Source of the DNA: Phytopythium helicoides
Lineage: Eukaryota > Oomycota > Peronosporomycetes > Pythiales > Pythiaceae
Length of the DNA: 64,000 nucleotides
Assembly (NCBI GenBank): GCA_024867545.1
Contig: JANFNE010000063.1
Span: 1 to 64,000 of the forward strand
Direction: 5' to 3'
The position numbers and the translations under genes were made by a program. How positions within the stretch are numbered: position 1 is the stretch's first letter; each line of letters opens with the position of its first letter. Below the pieces are notes generated by a model. It worked only from the letters and a program-made list of their open reading frames with translations. It was not told where the DNA came from and searched no databases. Shown one piece after another: positions 9,773 to 23,554 of the stretch.

Positions 9773-11674
9773 CCTTCACTCACGTGTTCAATAGTAGGAA
9801 TGGTTGCTAAATGTACTGAATGATTACGCTATTGATTGCACAAGTAGTGGTATCTATGAGTGAATGCTGGGTACAATTTGTTGGTGAGTGTAGGTTGTCA
9901 TGATCGCTACTCAATCACTGTCCGTCACACCCCAAACATATCGTTCCTCCCTTATGTCTAGCCAAAACGCCGCGAGGCACCACAGCTCGTACTTATTTTA
10001 ATAGTACTGTGCGCGATAGCCATGAATTCAGTGCTGAAGAGAAGGGAAACAACTAGAGAGCTCCAGTTAGAGACCTCCACCGTACATAGACTAGTCACTA
10101 AATTTAATAACAAAGAAAAGATGATGGTGATACGCGACACGAAAAGGACCGTATGAGGAAAAGTTCGCAGCGCCATGTTATTTTTGATAGATATGTTTCA
10201 TACGAGAAAATTATGTGACTTTTGGGTGCCAAGCAAAGGTGAGGGACTAGTGGGTCGATACGACTTGGCTACAAGACAAAGATTGGTCTCGAGGCTACTA
10301 ATTCTAGGCAGCTTGAAAGGTCATTGCTAGTTGTTCGTATGAGCTGGGCAGTGAATAAGCACGCTCCGGCGGAAGCCATCCGAGTTCATTCGGGACATCA
10401 CCCTCGATACACAGAATAGCGATCGGTCGGCTAGATTTCTTTCCAGAGCAGTATCGACTTCTTTGGTAAAGTTGAATCAGCGCAAACTAAATTTAGTGTA
10501 GCAAACCACCTCACGGGCCTGGGGCACAGTTCGAGTCAAAACTTCTAGCAACGCACTGCCAAGTGGATACCAGCATCAATTAACGGCTCAAGGGCATAGA
10601 GAACGCGTTCGTAGAGTTGATGCGGATCGGAACGATGGGAACGAGATGCTTGAAGCCCGCCGGTTCAACTTCAGTATTGGCAGTGACGACGGAACGTTGA
10701 GTCTGGAACTTGAGGTGCAAAGATAATCCACCCTTTTGGTGGGTTATATATGCATGATTAATCATGGAGTGGCTGCAGAGTTGCGCAGCTCAGCAGTGGC
10801 GAATATCAATAGATGAGTCAAAGTAGTTCCGGCAGCATGTATCATGATTGTGATGAGGTCCAACGCCGTGACGAAGTCGGCGAGATTACTGACGAGGCAC
10901 TTGTTTGCATGTGTTTGCTGTGTGTTCCGAGTGTTGCAATTGTTGTAGTGATTGGTACGTTTGACTAACAGTCTTTTAGACTCAATCGGAACATGAAGTA
11001 AAAGTTCTCTCGAACTTCTATAAAATCCAGTTCGAGCAGTTGTCGATAGATGGACACTTCAAGAGTCTGTTATGTATCCGGATCTATTTGATGAGAGTGT
11101 GCGTTCTGGATTCACTATACTGCAATAGATTTGGCTTCGCAACACTCCAGAATCCTGTCTGGTGAGATGCCTTCACGAGTGTAGATCAGAACGCTGAGAC
11201 ACTGCTTGGGAGGGAGAGAGAGAGAGAGAGAGATAAACGTCATGCAAGTTTCCGATCGATATCGAGCACACGCTCCAAATGGATGACTGCCAAGTAATGG
11301 GGATGAACAGCACGCAAAGTGACCGTCTAGTTTTGTAGTGGTCTTTATAAATAAATAAGAAGGTAGATTGAGCTCATAAGCCTCAATGAATTTCTCAGTT
11401 AAGAAGCAGCGCTCTCGACAGCAGCACACGTCAGAACAAGCCAAGTGGCATCAATAGTTACTGAATGACTCGGACAAGATCGCCCCAAAGCTGGAATCAG
11501 TCGTGTGCTTGAACATAAACTATTTGCACACAACTTGCAGCATGACCGAGTGTTCACAGCGACACCAATTTGAAAGATAGAATAGATGACAAACGCTAGA
11601 TTTTTAACATCGCTAACCCACCGCGAACATACACGCACGCACTTGGTTAACATAGTTGCTCGGTACGCTTGATA

Positions 11675-12148
11675 TCACGACGATAATTCTTCTGCTGAGT
11701 CGTTGTCGAGTCCAGCTACCTCGAACAAATAATGGCTGCGTACACCTGGAAATTGAAAACAGATGTCCGAAAAGAGATCCAGAAGGCGCCCCACAGTCGA
11801 TTGTAACTCGTCAATTGTCTCCTCGTTGACTTGAATGATGCTGCTTTCACGAGCAAGACGAGTTTCCATTGCGCTGATAGTACTTTGAAGTCGAGTGATC
11901 TCTTGCTCTTGCTGCGCAACCATACGTTCGAGGGCATTTGTCGAATCGCGATACCACAAATTCATCACCGATACAACCGTTCCCCGCATAGCCTCTGAAA
12001 GATGATCTTCAAGCACAGAGCGGTCACGTTCACACTTGTGGTGCCTCTGGCACAGTCGTTTGCTCGGATATTGGTCCGAGTCGACCTGATGCGAACGTTT
12101 CCCCGCCATGAGAAATTGGGAAGTGACGACCTCACCCCAGCTCATCAA
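11675..12148 (-). CDS. Array coiled-coil protein, copy 3
   Basis: Array unit 3 copy, protein identical to copy 2. The surrounding unit shares a GAGCTGGG variant with unit 2 (12718 region), whereas the other units read GAGTTGGG. Confidence 0.5.
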   Translation of the reverse strand: MMSWGEVVTSQFLMAGKRSHQVDSDQYPSKRLCQRHHKCERDRSVLEDHLSEAMRGTVVSVMNLWYRDSTNALERMVAQQEQEITRLQSTISAMETRLARESSIIQVNEETIDELQSTVGRLLDLFSDICFQFPGVRSHYLFEVAGLDNDSAEELSS

Positions 12149-14050
12149 CCTTCACTCACGTGTTCAATAGTAGGAATGGTTGCTAAATGTACTGAATGAT
12201 TACGCTATTGATTGCACAAGTAGTGGTATCTATGAGTGAATGCTGGGTACAATTTGTTGGTGAGTGTAGGTTGTCATGATCGCTACTCAATCACTGTCCG
12301 TCACACCCCAAACATATCGTTCCTCCCTTATGTCTAGCCAAAACGCCGCGAGGCACCACAGCTCGTACTTATTTTAATAGTACTGTGCGCGATAGCCATG
12401 AATTCAGTGCTGAAGAGAAGGGAAACAACTAGAGAGCTCCAGTTAGAGACCTCCACCGTACATAGACTAGTCACTAAATTTAATAACAAAGAAAAGATGA
12501 TGGTGATACGCGACACGAAAAGGACCGTATGAGGAAAAGTTCGCAGCGCCATGTTATTTTTGATAGATATGTTTCATACGAGAAAATTATGTGACTTTTG
12601 GGTGCCAAGCAAAGGTGAGGGACTAGTGGGTCGATACGACTTGGCTACAAGACAAAGATTGGTCTCGAGGCTACTAATTCTAGGCAGCTTGAAAGGTCAT
12701 TGCTAGTTGTTCGTATGAGCTGGGCAGTGAATAAGCACGCTCCGGCGGAAGCCATCCGAGTTCATTCGGGACATCACCCTCGATACACAGAATAGCGATC
12801 GGTCGGCTAGATTTCTTTCCAGAGCAGTATCGACTTCTTTGGTAAAGTTGAATCAGCGCAAACTAAATTTAGTGTAGCAAACCACCTCACGGGCCTGGGG
12901 CACAGTTCGAGTCAAAACTTCTAGCAACGCACTGCCAAGTGGATACCAGCATCAATTAACGGCTCAAGGGCATAGAGAACGCGTTCGTAGAGTTGATGCG
13001 GATCGGAACGATGGGAACGAGATGCTTGAAGCCCGCCGGTTCAACTTCAGTATTGGCAGTGACGACGGAACGTTGAGTCTGGAACTTGAGGTGCAAAGAT
13101 AATCCACCCTTTTGGTGGGTTATATATGCATGATTAATCATGGAGTGGCTGCAGAGTTGCGCAGCTCAGCAGTGGCGAATATCAATAGATGAGTCAAAGT
13201 AGTTCCGGCAGCATGTATCATGATTGTGATGAGGTCCAACGCCGTGACGAAGTCGGCGAGATTACTGACGAGGCACTTGTTTGCATGTGTTTGCTGTGTG
13301 TTCTGAGTGTTGCAATTGTTGTAGTGATTGGTACGTTTGACTAACAGTCTTTTAGACTCAATCGGAACATGAAGTAAAAGTTCTCTCGAACTTCTATAAA
13401 ATCCAGTTCGAGCAGTTGTCGATAGATGGACACTTCAAGAGTCTGTTATGTATCCGGATCTATTTGATGAGAGTGTGCGTTCTGGATTCACTATACTGCA
13501 ATAGATTTGGCTTCGCAACACTCCAGAATCCTGTCTGGTGAGATGCCTTCACGAGTGTAGATCAGAACGCTGAGACACTGCTTGGGAGGGAGAGAGAGAG
13601 AGAGAGAGATAAACGTCATGCAAGTTTCCGATCGATATCGAGCACACGCTCCAAATGGATGACTGCCAAGTAATGGGGATGAACAGCACGCAAAGTGACC
13701 GTCTAGTTTTGTAGTGGTCTTTATAAATAAATAAGAAGGTAGATTGAGCTCATAAGCCTCAATGAATTTCTCAGTTAAGAAGCAGCGCTCTCGACAGCAG
13801 CACACGTCAGAACAAGCCAAGTGGCATCAATAGTTACTGAATGACTCGGACAAGATCGCCCCAAAGCTGGAATCAGTCGTGTGCTTGAACATAAACTATT
13901 TGCACACAACTTGCAGCATGACCGAGTGTTCACAGCGACACCAATTTGAAAGATAGAATAGATGACAAACGCTAGATTTTTAACATCGCTAACCCACCGC
14001 GAACATACACGCACGCACTTGGTTAACATAGTTGCTCGGTACGCTTGATA

Positions 14051-14524
14051 TCACGACGATAATTCTTCTGCTGAGTCGTTGTCGAGTCCAGCTACCTCGA
14101 ACAAATAATGGCTGCGTACACCTGGAAATTGAAAACAGATGTCCGAAAAGAGATCCAGAAGGCGCCCCACAGTCGATTGTAACTCGTCAATTGTCTCCTC
14201 GTTGACTTGAATGATGCTGCTTTCACGAGCAAGACGAGTTTCCATTGCGCTGATAGTACTTTGAAGTCGAGTGATCTCTTGCTCTTGCTGCGCAACCATA
14301 CGTTCGAGGGCATTTGTCGAATCGCGATACCACAAATTCATCACCGATACAACCGTTCCCCGCATAGCCTCTGAAAGATGATCTTCAAGCACAGAGCGGT
14401 CACGTTCACACTTGTGGTGCCTCTGGCACAGTCGTTTGCTCGGATATTGGTCCGAGTCGACCTGATGCGAACGTTTCCCCGCCATGAGAAATTGGGAAGT
14501 GACGACCTCACCCCAGCTCATCAA
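14051..14524 (-). CDS. Array coiled-coil protein, copy 4
   Basis: Array unit 4 copy, protein identical to copy 2. Unit 4 carries private substitutions outside this ORF, near 14925 and 15653, which mark it as a distinct copy. Confidence 0.5.
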   Translation of the reverse strand: MMSWGEVVTSQFLMAGKRSHQVDSDQYPSKRLCQRHHKCERDRSVLEDHLSEAMRGTVVSVMNLWYRDSTNALERMVAQQEQEITRLQSTISAMETRLARESSIIQVNEETIDELQSTVGRLLDLFSDICFQFPGVRSHYLFEVAGLDNDSAEELSS

Positions 14525-16426
14525 CCTTCACTCACGTGTTCAATAGTAGGAATGGTTGCTAAATGTACTGAATGATTACGCTATTGATTGCACAAGTAGT
14601 GGTATCTATGAGTGAATGCTGGGTACAATTTGTTGGTGAGTGTAGGTTGTCATGATCGCTACTCAATCACTGTCCGTCACACCCCAAACATATCGTTCCT
14701 CCCTTATGTCTAGCCAAAACGCCGCGAGGCACCACAGCTCGTACTTATTTTAATAGTACTGTGCGCGATAGCCATGAATTCAGTGCTGAAGAGAAGGGAA
14801 ACAACTAGAGAGCTCCAGTTAGAGACCTCCACCGTACATAGACTAGTCACTAAATTTAATAACAAAGAAAAGATGATGGTGATACGCGACACGAAAAGGA
14901 CCGTATGAGGAAAAGTTCGCAGCGTCATGTTATTTTTGATAGATATGTTTCATACGAGAAAATTATGTGACTTTTGGGTGCCAAGCAAAGGTGAGGGACT
15001 AGTGGGTCGATACGACTTGGCTACAAGACAAAGATTGGTCTCGAGGCTACTAATTCTAGGCAGCTTGAAAGGTCATTGCTAGTTGTTCGTATGAGTTGGG
15101 CAGTGAATAAGCACGCTCCGGCGGAAGCCATCCGAGTTCATTCGGGACATCACCCTCGATACACAGAATAGCGATCGGTCGGCTAGATTTCTTTCCAGAG
15201 CAGTATCGACTTCTTTGGTAAAGTTGAATCAGCGCAAACTAAATTTAGTGTAGCAAACCACCTCACGGGCCTGGGGCACAGTTCGAGTCAAAACTTCTAG
15301 CAACGCACTGCCAAGTGGATACCAGCATCAATTAACGGCTCAAGGGCATAGAGAACGCGTTCGTAGAGTTGATGCGGATCGGAACGATGGGAACGAGATG
15401 CTTGAAGCCCGCCGGTTCAACTTCAGTATTGGCAGTGACGACGGAACGTTGAGTCTGGAACTTGAGGTGCAAAGATAATCCACCCTTTTGGTGGGTTATA
15501 TATGCATGATTAATCATGGAGTGGCTGCAGAGTTGCGCAGCTCAGCAGTGGCGAATATCAATAGATGAGTCAAAGTAGTTCCGGCAGCATGTATCATGAT
15601 TGTGATGAGGTCCAACGCCGTGACGAAGTCGGCGAGATTACTGACGAGGCACTCGTTTGCATGTGTTTGCTGTGTGTTCTGAGTGTTGCAATTGTTGTAG
15701 TGATTGGTACGTTTGACTAACAGTCTTTTAGACTCAATCGGAACATGAAGTAAAAGTTCTCTCGAACTTCTATAAAATCCAGTTCGAGCAGTTGTCGATA
15801 GATGGACACTTCAAGAGTCTGTTATGTATCCGGATCTATTTGATGAGAGTGTGCGTTCTGGATTCACTATACTGCAATAGATTTGGCTTCGCAACACTCC
15901 AGAATCCTGTCTGGTGAGATGCCTTCACGAGTGTAGATCAGAACGCTGAGACACTGCTTGGGAGGGAGAGAGAGAGAGAGAGAGATAAACGTCATGCAAG
16001 TTTCCGATCGATATCGAGCACACGCTCCAAATGGATGACTGCCAAGTAATGGGGATGAACAGCACGCAAAGTGACCGTCTAGTTTTGTAGTGGTCTTTAT
16101 AAATAAATAAGAAGGTAGATTGAGCTCATAAGCCTCAATGAATTTCTCAGTTAAGAAGCAGCGCTCTCGACAGCAGCACACGTCAGAACAAGCCAAGTGG
16201 CATCAATAGTTACTGAATGACTCGGACAAGATCGCCCCAAAGCTGGAATCAGTCGTGTGCTTGAACATAAACTATTTGCACACAACTTGCAGCATGACCG
16301 AGTGTTCACAGCGACACCAATTTGAAAGATAGAATAGATGACAAACGCTAGATTTTTAACATCGCTAACCCACCGCGAACATACACGCACGCACTTGGTT
16401 AACATAGTTGCTCGGTACGCTTGATA

Positions 16427-16900
16427 TCACGACGATAATTCTTCTGCTGAGTCGTTGTCGAGTCCAGCTACCTCGAACAAATAATGGCTGCGTACACCTG
16501 GAAATTGAAAACAGATGTCCGAAAAGAGATCCAGAAGGCGCCCCACAGTCGATTGTAACTCGTCAATTGTCTCCTCGTTGACTTGAATGATGCTGCTTTC
16601 ACGAGCAAGACGAGTTTCCATTGCGCTGATAGTACTTTGAAGTCGAGTGATCTCTTGCTCTTGCTGCGCAACCATACGTTCGAGGGCATTTGTCGAATCG
16701 CGATACCACAAATTCATCACCGATACAACCGTTCCCCGCATAGCCTCTGAAAGATGATCTTCAAGCACAGAGCGGTCACGTTCACACTTGTGGTGCCTCT
16801 GGCACAGTCGTTTGCTCGGATATTGGTCCGAGTCGACCTGATGCGAACGTTTCCCCGCCATGAGAAATTGGGAAGTGACGACCTCACCCCAGCTCATCAA
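16427..16900 (-). CDS. Array coiled-coil protein, copy 5
   Basis: Array unit 5 copy, protein identical to copy 2, with no private change seen in the ORF. Confidence 0.5.
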   Translation of the reverse strand: MMSWGEVVTSQFLMAGKRSHQVDSDQYPSKRLCQRHHKCERDRSVLEDHLSEAMRGTVVSVMNLWYRDSTNALERMVAQQEQEITRLQSTISAMETRLARESSIIQVNEETIDELQSTVGRLLDLFSDICFQFPGVRSHYLFEVAGLDNDSAEELSS

Positions 16901-18802
16901 CCTTCACTCACGTGTTCAATAGTAGGAATGGTTGCTAAATGTACTGAATGATTACGCTATTGATTGCACAAGTAGTGGTATCTATGAGTGAATGCTGGGT
17001 ACAATTTGTTGGTGAGTGTAGGTTGTCATGATCGCTACTCAATCACTGTCCGTCACACCCCAAACATATCGTTCCTCCCTTATGTCTAGCCAAAACGCCG
17101 CGAGGCACCACAGCTCGTACTTATTTTAATAGTACTGTGCGCGATAGCCATGAATTCAGTGCTGAAGAGAAGGGAAACAACTAGAGAGCTCCAGTTAGAG
17201 ACCTCCACCGTACATAGACTAGTCACTAAATTTAATAACAAAGAAAAGATGATGGTGATACGCGACACGAAAAGGACCGTATGAGGAAAAGTTCGCAGCG
17301 CCATGTTATTTTTGATAGATATGTTTCATACGAGAAAATTATGTGACTTTTGGGTGCCAAGCAAAGGTGAGGGACTAGTGGGTCGATACGACTTGGCTAC
17401 AAGACAAAGATTGGTCTCGAGGCTACTAATTCTAGGCAGCTTGAAAGGTCATTGCTAGTTGTTCGTATGAGTTGGGCAGTGAATAAGCACGCTCCGGCGG
17501 AAGCCATCCGAGTTCATTCGGGACATCACCCTCGATACACAGAATAGCGATCGGTCGGCTAGATTTCTTTCCAGAGCAGTATCGACTTCTTTGGTAAAGT
17601 TGAATCAGCGCAAACTAAATTTAGTGTAGCAAACCACCTCACGGGCCTGGGGCACAGTTCGAGTCAAAACTTCTAGCAACGCACTGCCAAGTGGATACCA
17701 GCATCAATTAACGGCTCAAGGGCATAGAGAACGCGTTCGTAGAGTTGATGCGGATCGGAACGATGGGAACGAGATGCTTGAAGCCCGCCGGTTCAACTTC
17801 AGTATTGGCAGTGACGACGGAACGTTGAGTCTGGAACTTGAGGTGCAAAGATAATCCACCCTTTTGGTGGGTTATATATGCATGATTAATCATGGAGTGG
17901 CTGCAGAGTTGCGCAGCTCAGCAGTGGCGAATATCAATAGATGAGTCAAAGTAGTTCCGGCAGCATGTATCATGATTGTGATGAGGTCCAACGCCGTGAC
18001 GAAGTCGGCGAGATTACTGACGAGGCACTTGTTTGCATGTGTTTGCTGTGTGTTCTGAGTGTTGCAATTGTTGTAGTGATTGGTACGTTTGACTAACAGT
18101 CTTTTAGACTCAATCGGAACATGAAGTAAAAGTTCTCTCGAACTTCTATAAAATCCAGTTCGAGCAGTTGTCGATAGATGGACACTTCAAGAGTCTGTTA
18201 TGTATCCGGATCTATTTGATGAGAGTGTGCGTTCTGGATTCACTATACTGCAATAGATTTGGCTTCGCAACACTCCAGAATCCTGTCTGGTGAGATGCCT
18301 TCACGAGTGTAGATCAGAACGCTGAGACACTGCTTGGGAGGGAGAGAGAGAGAGAGAGAGATAAACGTCATGCAAGTTTCCGATCGATATCGAGCACACG
18401 CTCCAAATGGATGACTGCCAAGTAATGGGGATGAACAGCACGCAAAGTGACCGTCTAGTTTTGTAGTGGTCTTTATAAATAAATAAGAAGGTAGATTGAG
18501 CTCATAAGCCTCAATGAATTTCTCAGTTAAGAAGCAGCGCTCTCGACAGCAGCACACGTCAGAACAAGCCAAGTGGCATCAATAGTTACTGAATGACTCG
18601 GACAAGATCGCCCCAAAGCTGGAATCAGTCGTGTGCTTGAACATAAACTATTTGCACACAACTTGCAGCATGACCGAGTGTTCACAGCGACACCAATTTG
18701 AAAGATAGAATAGATGACAAACGCTAGATTTTTAACATCGCTAACCCACCGCGAACATACACGCACGCACTTGGTTAACATAGTTGCTCGGTACGCTTGA
18801 TA

Positions 18803-19276
18803 TCACGACGATAATTCTTCTGCTGAGTCGTTGTCGAGTCCAGCTACCTCGAACAAATAATGGCTGCGTACACCTGGAAATTGAAAACAGATGTCCGAAA
18901 AGAGATCCAGAAGGCGCCCCACAGTCGATTGTAACTCGTCAATTGTCTCCTCGTTGACTTGAATGATGCTGCTTTCACGAGCAAGACGAGTTTCCATTGC
19001 GCTGATAGTACTTTGAAGTCGAGTGATCTCTTGCTCTTGCTGCGCAACCATACGTTCGAGGGCATTTGTCGAATCGCGATACCACAAATTCATCACCGAT
19101 ACAACCGTTCCCCGCATAGCCTCTGAAAGATGATCTTCAAGCACAGAGCGGTCACGTTCACACTTGTGGTGCCTCTGGCACAGTCGTTTGCTCGGATATT
19201 GGTCCGAGTCGACCTGATGCGAACGTTTCCCCGCCATGAGAAATTGGGAAGTGACGACCTCACCCCAGCTCATCAA
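18803..19276 (-). CDS. Array coiled-coil protein, copy 6
   Basis: Array unit 6 copy, protein identical to copy 2. Its unit shares a TTCCGAGTG variant (20430 region) with units 2 and 7, where other units read TTCTGAGTG. Confidence 0.5.
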   Translation of the reverse strand: MMSWGEVVTSQFLMAGKRSHQVDSDQYPSKRLCQRHHKCERDRSVLEDHLSEAMRGTVVSVMNLWYRDSTNALERMVAQQEQEITRLQSTISAMETRLARESSIIQVNEETIDELQSTVGRLLDLFSDICFQFPGVRSHYLFEVAGLDNDSAEELSS

Positions 19277-21178
19277 CCTTCACTCACGTGTTCAATAGTA
19301 GGAATGGTTGCTAAATGTACTGAATGATTACGCTATTGATTGCACAAGTAGTGGTATCTATGAGTGAATGCTGGGTACAATTTGTTGGTGAGTGTAGGTT
19401 GTCATGATCGCTACTCAATCACTGTCCGTCACACCCCAAACATATCGTTCCTCCCTTATGTCTAGCCAAAACGCCGCGAGGCACCACAGCTCGTACTTAT
19501 TTTAATAGTACTGTGCGCGATAGCCATGAATTCAGTGCTGAAGAGAAGGGAAACAACTAGAGAGCTCCAGTTAGAGACCTCCACCGTACATAGACTAGTC
19601 ACTAAATTTAATAACAAAGAAAAGATGATGGTGATACGCGACACGAAAAGGACCGTATGAGGAAAAGTTCGCAGCGCCATGTTATTTTTGATAGATATGT
19701 TTCATACGAGAAAATTATGTGACTTTTGGGTGCCAAGCAAAGGTGAGGGACTAGTGGGTCGATACGACTTGGCTACAAGACAAAGATTGGTCTCGAGGCT
19801 ACTAATTCTAGGCAGCTTGAAAGGTCATTGCTAGTTGTTCGTATGAGTTGGGCAGTGAATAAGCACGCTCCGGCGGAAGCCATCCGAGTTCATTCGGGAC
19901 ATCACCCTCGATACACAGAATAGCGATCGGTCGGCTAGATTTCTTTCCAGAGCAGTATCGACTTCTTTGGTAAAGTTGAATCAGCGCAAACTAAATTTAG
20001 TGTAGCAAACCACCTCACGGGCCTGGGGCACAGTTCGAGTCAAAACTTCTAGCAACGCACTGCCAAGTGGATACCAGCATCAATTAACGGCTCAAGGGCA
20101 TAGAGAACGCGTTCGTAGAGTTGATGCGGATCGGAACGATGGGAACGAGATGCTTGAAGCCCGCCGGTTCAACTTCAGTATTGGCAGTGACGACGGAACG
20201 TTGAGTCTGGAACTTGAGGTGCAAAGATAATCCACCCTTTTGGTGGGTTATATATGCATGATTAATCATGGAGTGGCTGCAGAGTTGCGCAGCTCAGCAG
20301 TGGCGAATATCAATAGATGAGTCAAAGTAGTTCCGGCAGCATGTATCATGATTGTGATGAGGTCCAACGCCGTGACGAAGTCGGCGAGATTACTGACGAG
20401 GCACTTGTTTGCATGTGTTTGCTGTGTGTTCCGAGTGTTGCAATTGTTGTAGTGATTGGTACGTTTGACTAACAGTCTTTTAGACTCAATCGGAACATGA
20501 AGTAAAAGTTCTCTCGAACTTCTATAAAATCCAGTTCGAGCAGTTGTCGATAGATGGACACTTCAAGAGTCTGTTATGTATCCGGATCTATTTGATGAGA
20601 GTGTGCGTTCTGGATTCACTATACTGCAATAGATTTGGCTTCGCAACACTCCAGAATCCTGTCTGGTGAGATGCCTTCACGAGTGTAGATCAGAACGCTG
20701 AGACACTGCTTGGGAGGGAGAGAGAGAGAGAGAGAGATAAACGTCATGCAAGTTTCCGATCGATATCGAGCACACGCTCCAAATGGATGACTGCCAAGTA
20801 ATGGGGATGAACAGCACGCAAAGTGACCGTCTAGTTTTGTAGTGGTCTTTATAAATAAATAAGAAGGTAGATTGAGCTCATAAGCCTCAATGAATTTCTC
20901 AGTTAAGAAGCAGCGCTCTCGACAGCAGCACACGTCAGAACAAGCCAAGTGGCATCAATAGTTACTGAATGACTCGGACAAGATCGCCCCAAAGCTGGAA
21001 TCAGTCGTGTGCTTGAACATAAACTATTTGCACACAACTTGCAGCATGACCGAGTGTTCACAGCGACACCAATTTGAAAGATAGAATAGATGACAAACGC
21101 TAGATTTTTAACATCGCTAACCCACCGCGAACATACACGCACGCACTTGGTTAACATAGTTGCTCGGTACGCTTGATA

Positions 21179-21652
21179 TCACGACGATAATTCTTCTGCT
21201 GAGTCGTTGTCGAGTCCAGCTACCTCGAACAAATAATGGCTGCGTACACCTGGAAATTGAAAACAGATGTCCGAAAAGAGATCCAGAAGGCGCCCCACAG
21301 TCGATTGTAACTCGTCAATTGTCTCCTCGTTGACTTGAATGATGCTGCTTTCACGAGCAAGACGAGTTTCCATTGCGCTGATAGTACTTTGAAGTCGAGT
21401 GATCTCTTGCTCTTGCTGCGCAACCATACGTTCGAGGGCATTTGTCGAATCGCGATACCACAAATTCATCACCGATACAACCGTTCCCCGCATAGCCTCT
21501 GAAAGATGATCTTCAAGCACAGAGCGGTCACGTTCACACTTGTGGTGCCTCTGGCACAGTCGTTTGCTCGGATATTGGTCCGAGTCGACCTGATGCGAAC
21601 GTTTCCCCGCCATGAGAAATTGGGAAGTGACGACCTCACCCCAGCTCATCAA
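21179..21652 (-). CDS. Array coiled-coil protein, copy 7
   Basis: Array unit 7 copy, the last in a full-length unit, with protein identical to copy 2. Confidence 0.5.
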   Translation of the reverse strand: MMSWGEVVTSQFLMAGKRSHQVDSDQYPSKRLCQRHHKCERDRSVLEDHLSEAMRGTVVSVMNLWYRDSTNALERMVAQQEQEITRLQSTISAMETRLARESSIIQVNEETIDELQSTVGRLLDLFSDICFQFPGVRSHYLFEVAGLDNDSAEELSS

Positions 21653-23554
21653 CCTTCACTCACGTGTTCAATAGTAGGAATGGTTGCTAAATGTACTGAA
21701 TGATTACGCTATTGATTGCACAAGTAGTGGTATCTATGAGTGAATGCTGGGTACAATTTGTTGGTGAGTGTAGGTTGTCATGATCGCTACTCAATCACTG
21801 TCCGTCACACCCCAAACATATCGTTCCTCCCTTATGTCTAGCCAAAACGCCGCGAGGCACCACAGCTCGTACTTATTTTAATAGTACTGTGCGCGATAGC
21901 CATGAATTCAGTGCTGAAGAGAAGGGAAACAACTAGAGAGCTCCAGTTAGAGACCTCCACCGTACATAGACTAGTCACTAAATTTAATAACAAAGAAAAG
22001 ATGATGGTGATACGCGACACGAAAAGGACCGTATGAGGAAAAGTTCGCAGCGCCATGTTATTTTTGATAGATATGTTTCATACGAGAAAATTATGTGACT
22101 TTTGGGTGCCAAGCAAAGGTGAGGGACTAGTGGGTCGATACGACTTGGCTACAAGACAAAGATTGGTCTCGAGGCTACTAATTCTAGGCAGCTTGAAAGG
22201 TCATTGCTAGTTGTTCGTATGAGTTGGGCAGTGAATAAGCACGCTCCGGCGGAAGCCATCCGAGTTCATTCGGGACATCACCCTCGATACACAGAATAGC
22301 GATCGGTCGGCTAGATTTCTTTCCAGAGCAGTATCGACTTCTTTGGTAAAGTTGAATCAGCGCAAACTAAATTTAGTGTAGCAAACCACCTCACGGGCCT
22401 GGGGCACAGTTCGAGTCAAAACTTCTAGCAACGCACTGCCAAGTGGATACCAGCATCAATTAACGGCTCAAGGGCATAGAGAACGCGTTCGTAGAGTTGA
22501 TGCGGATCGGAACGATGGGAACGAGATGCTTGAAGCCCGCCGGTTCAACTTCAGTATTGGCAGTGACGACGGAACGTTGAGTCTGGAACTTGAGGTGCAA
22601 AGATAATCCACCCTTTTGGTGGGTTATATATGCATGATTAATCATGGAGTGGCTGCAGAGTTGCGCAGCTCAGCAGTGGCGAATATCAATAGATGAGTCA
22701 AAGTAGTTCCGGCAGCATGTATCATGATTGTGATGAGGTCCAACGCCGTGACGAAGTCGGCGAGATTACTGACGAGGCACTTGTTTGCATGTGTTTGCTG
22801 TGTGTTCCGAGTGTTGCAATTGTTGTAGTGATTGGTACGTTTGACTAACAGTCTTTTAGACTCAATCGGAACATGAAGTAAAAGTTCTCTCGAACTTCTA
22901 TAAAATCCAGTTCGAGCAGTTGTCGATAGATGGACACTTCAAGAGTCTGTTATGTATCCGGATCTATTTGATGAGAGTGTGCGTTCTGGATTCACTATAC
23001 TGCAATAGATTTGGCTTCGCAACACTCCAGAATCCTGTCTGGTGAGATGCCTTCACGAGTGTAGATCAGAACGCTGAGACACTGCTTGGGAGGGAGAGAG
23101 AGAGAGAGAGAGATAAACGTCATGCAAGTTTCCGATCGATATCGAGCACACGCTCCAAATGGATGACTGCCAAGTAATGGGGATGAACAGCACGCAAAGT
23201 GACCGTCTAGTTTTGTAGTGGTCTTTATAAATAAATAAGAAGGTAGATTGAGCTCATAAGCCTCAATGAATTTCTCAGTTAAGAAGCAGCGCTCTCGACA
23301 GCAGCACACGTCAGAACAAGCCAAGTGGCATCAATAGTTACTGAATGACTCGGACAAGATCGCCCCAAAGCTGGAATCAGTCGTGTGCTTGAACATAAAC
23401 TATTTGCACACAACTTGCAGCATGACCGAGTGTTCACAGCGACACCAATTTGAAAGATAGAATAGATGACAAACGCTAGATTTTTAACATCGCTAACCCA
23501 CCGCGAACATACACGCACGCACTTGGTTAACATAGTTGCTCGGTACGCTTGATA

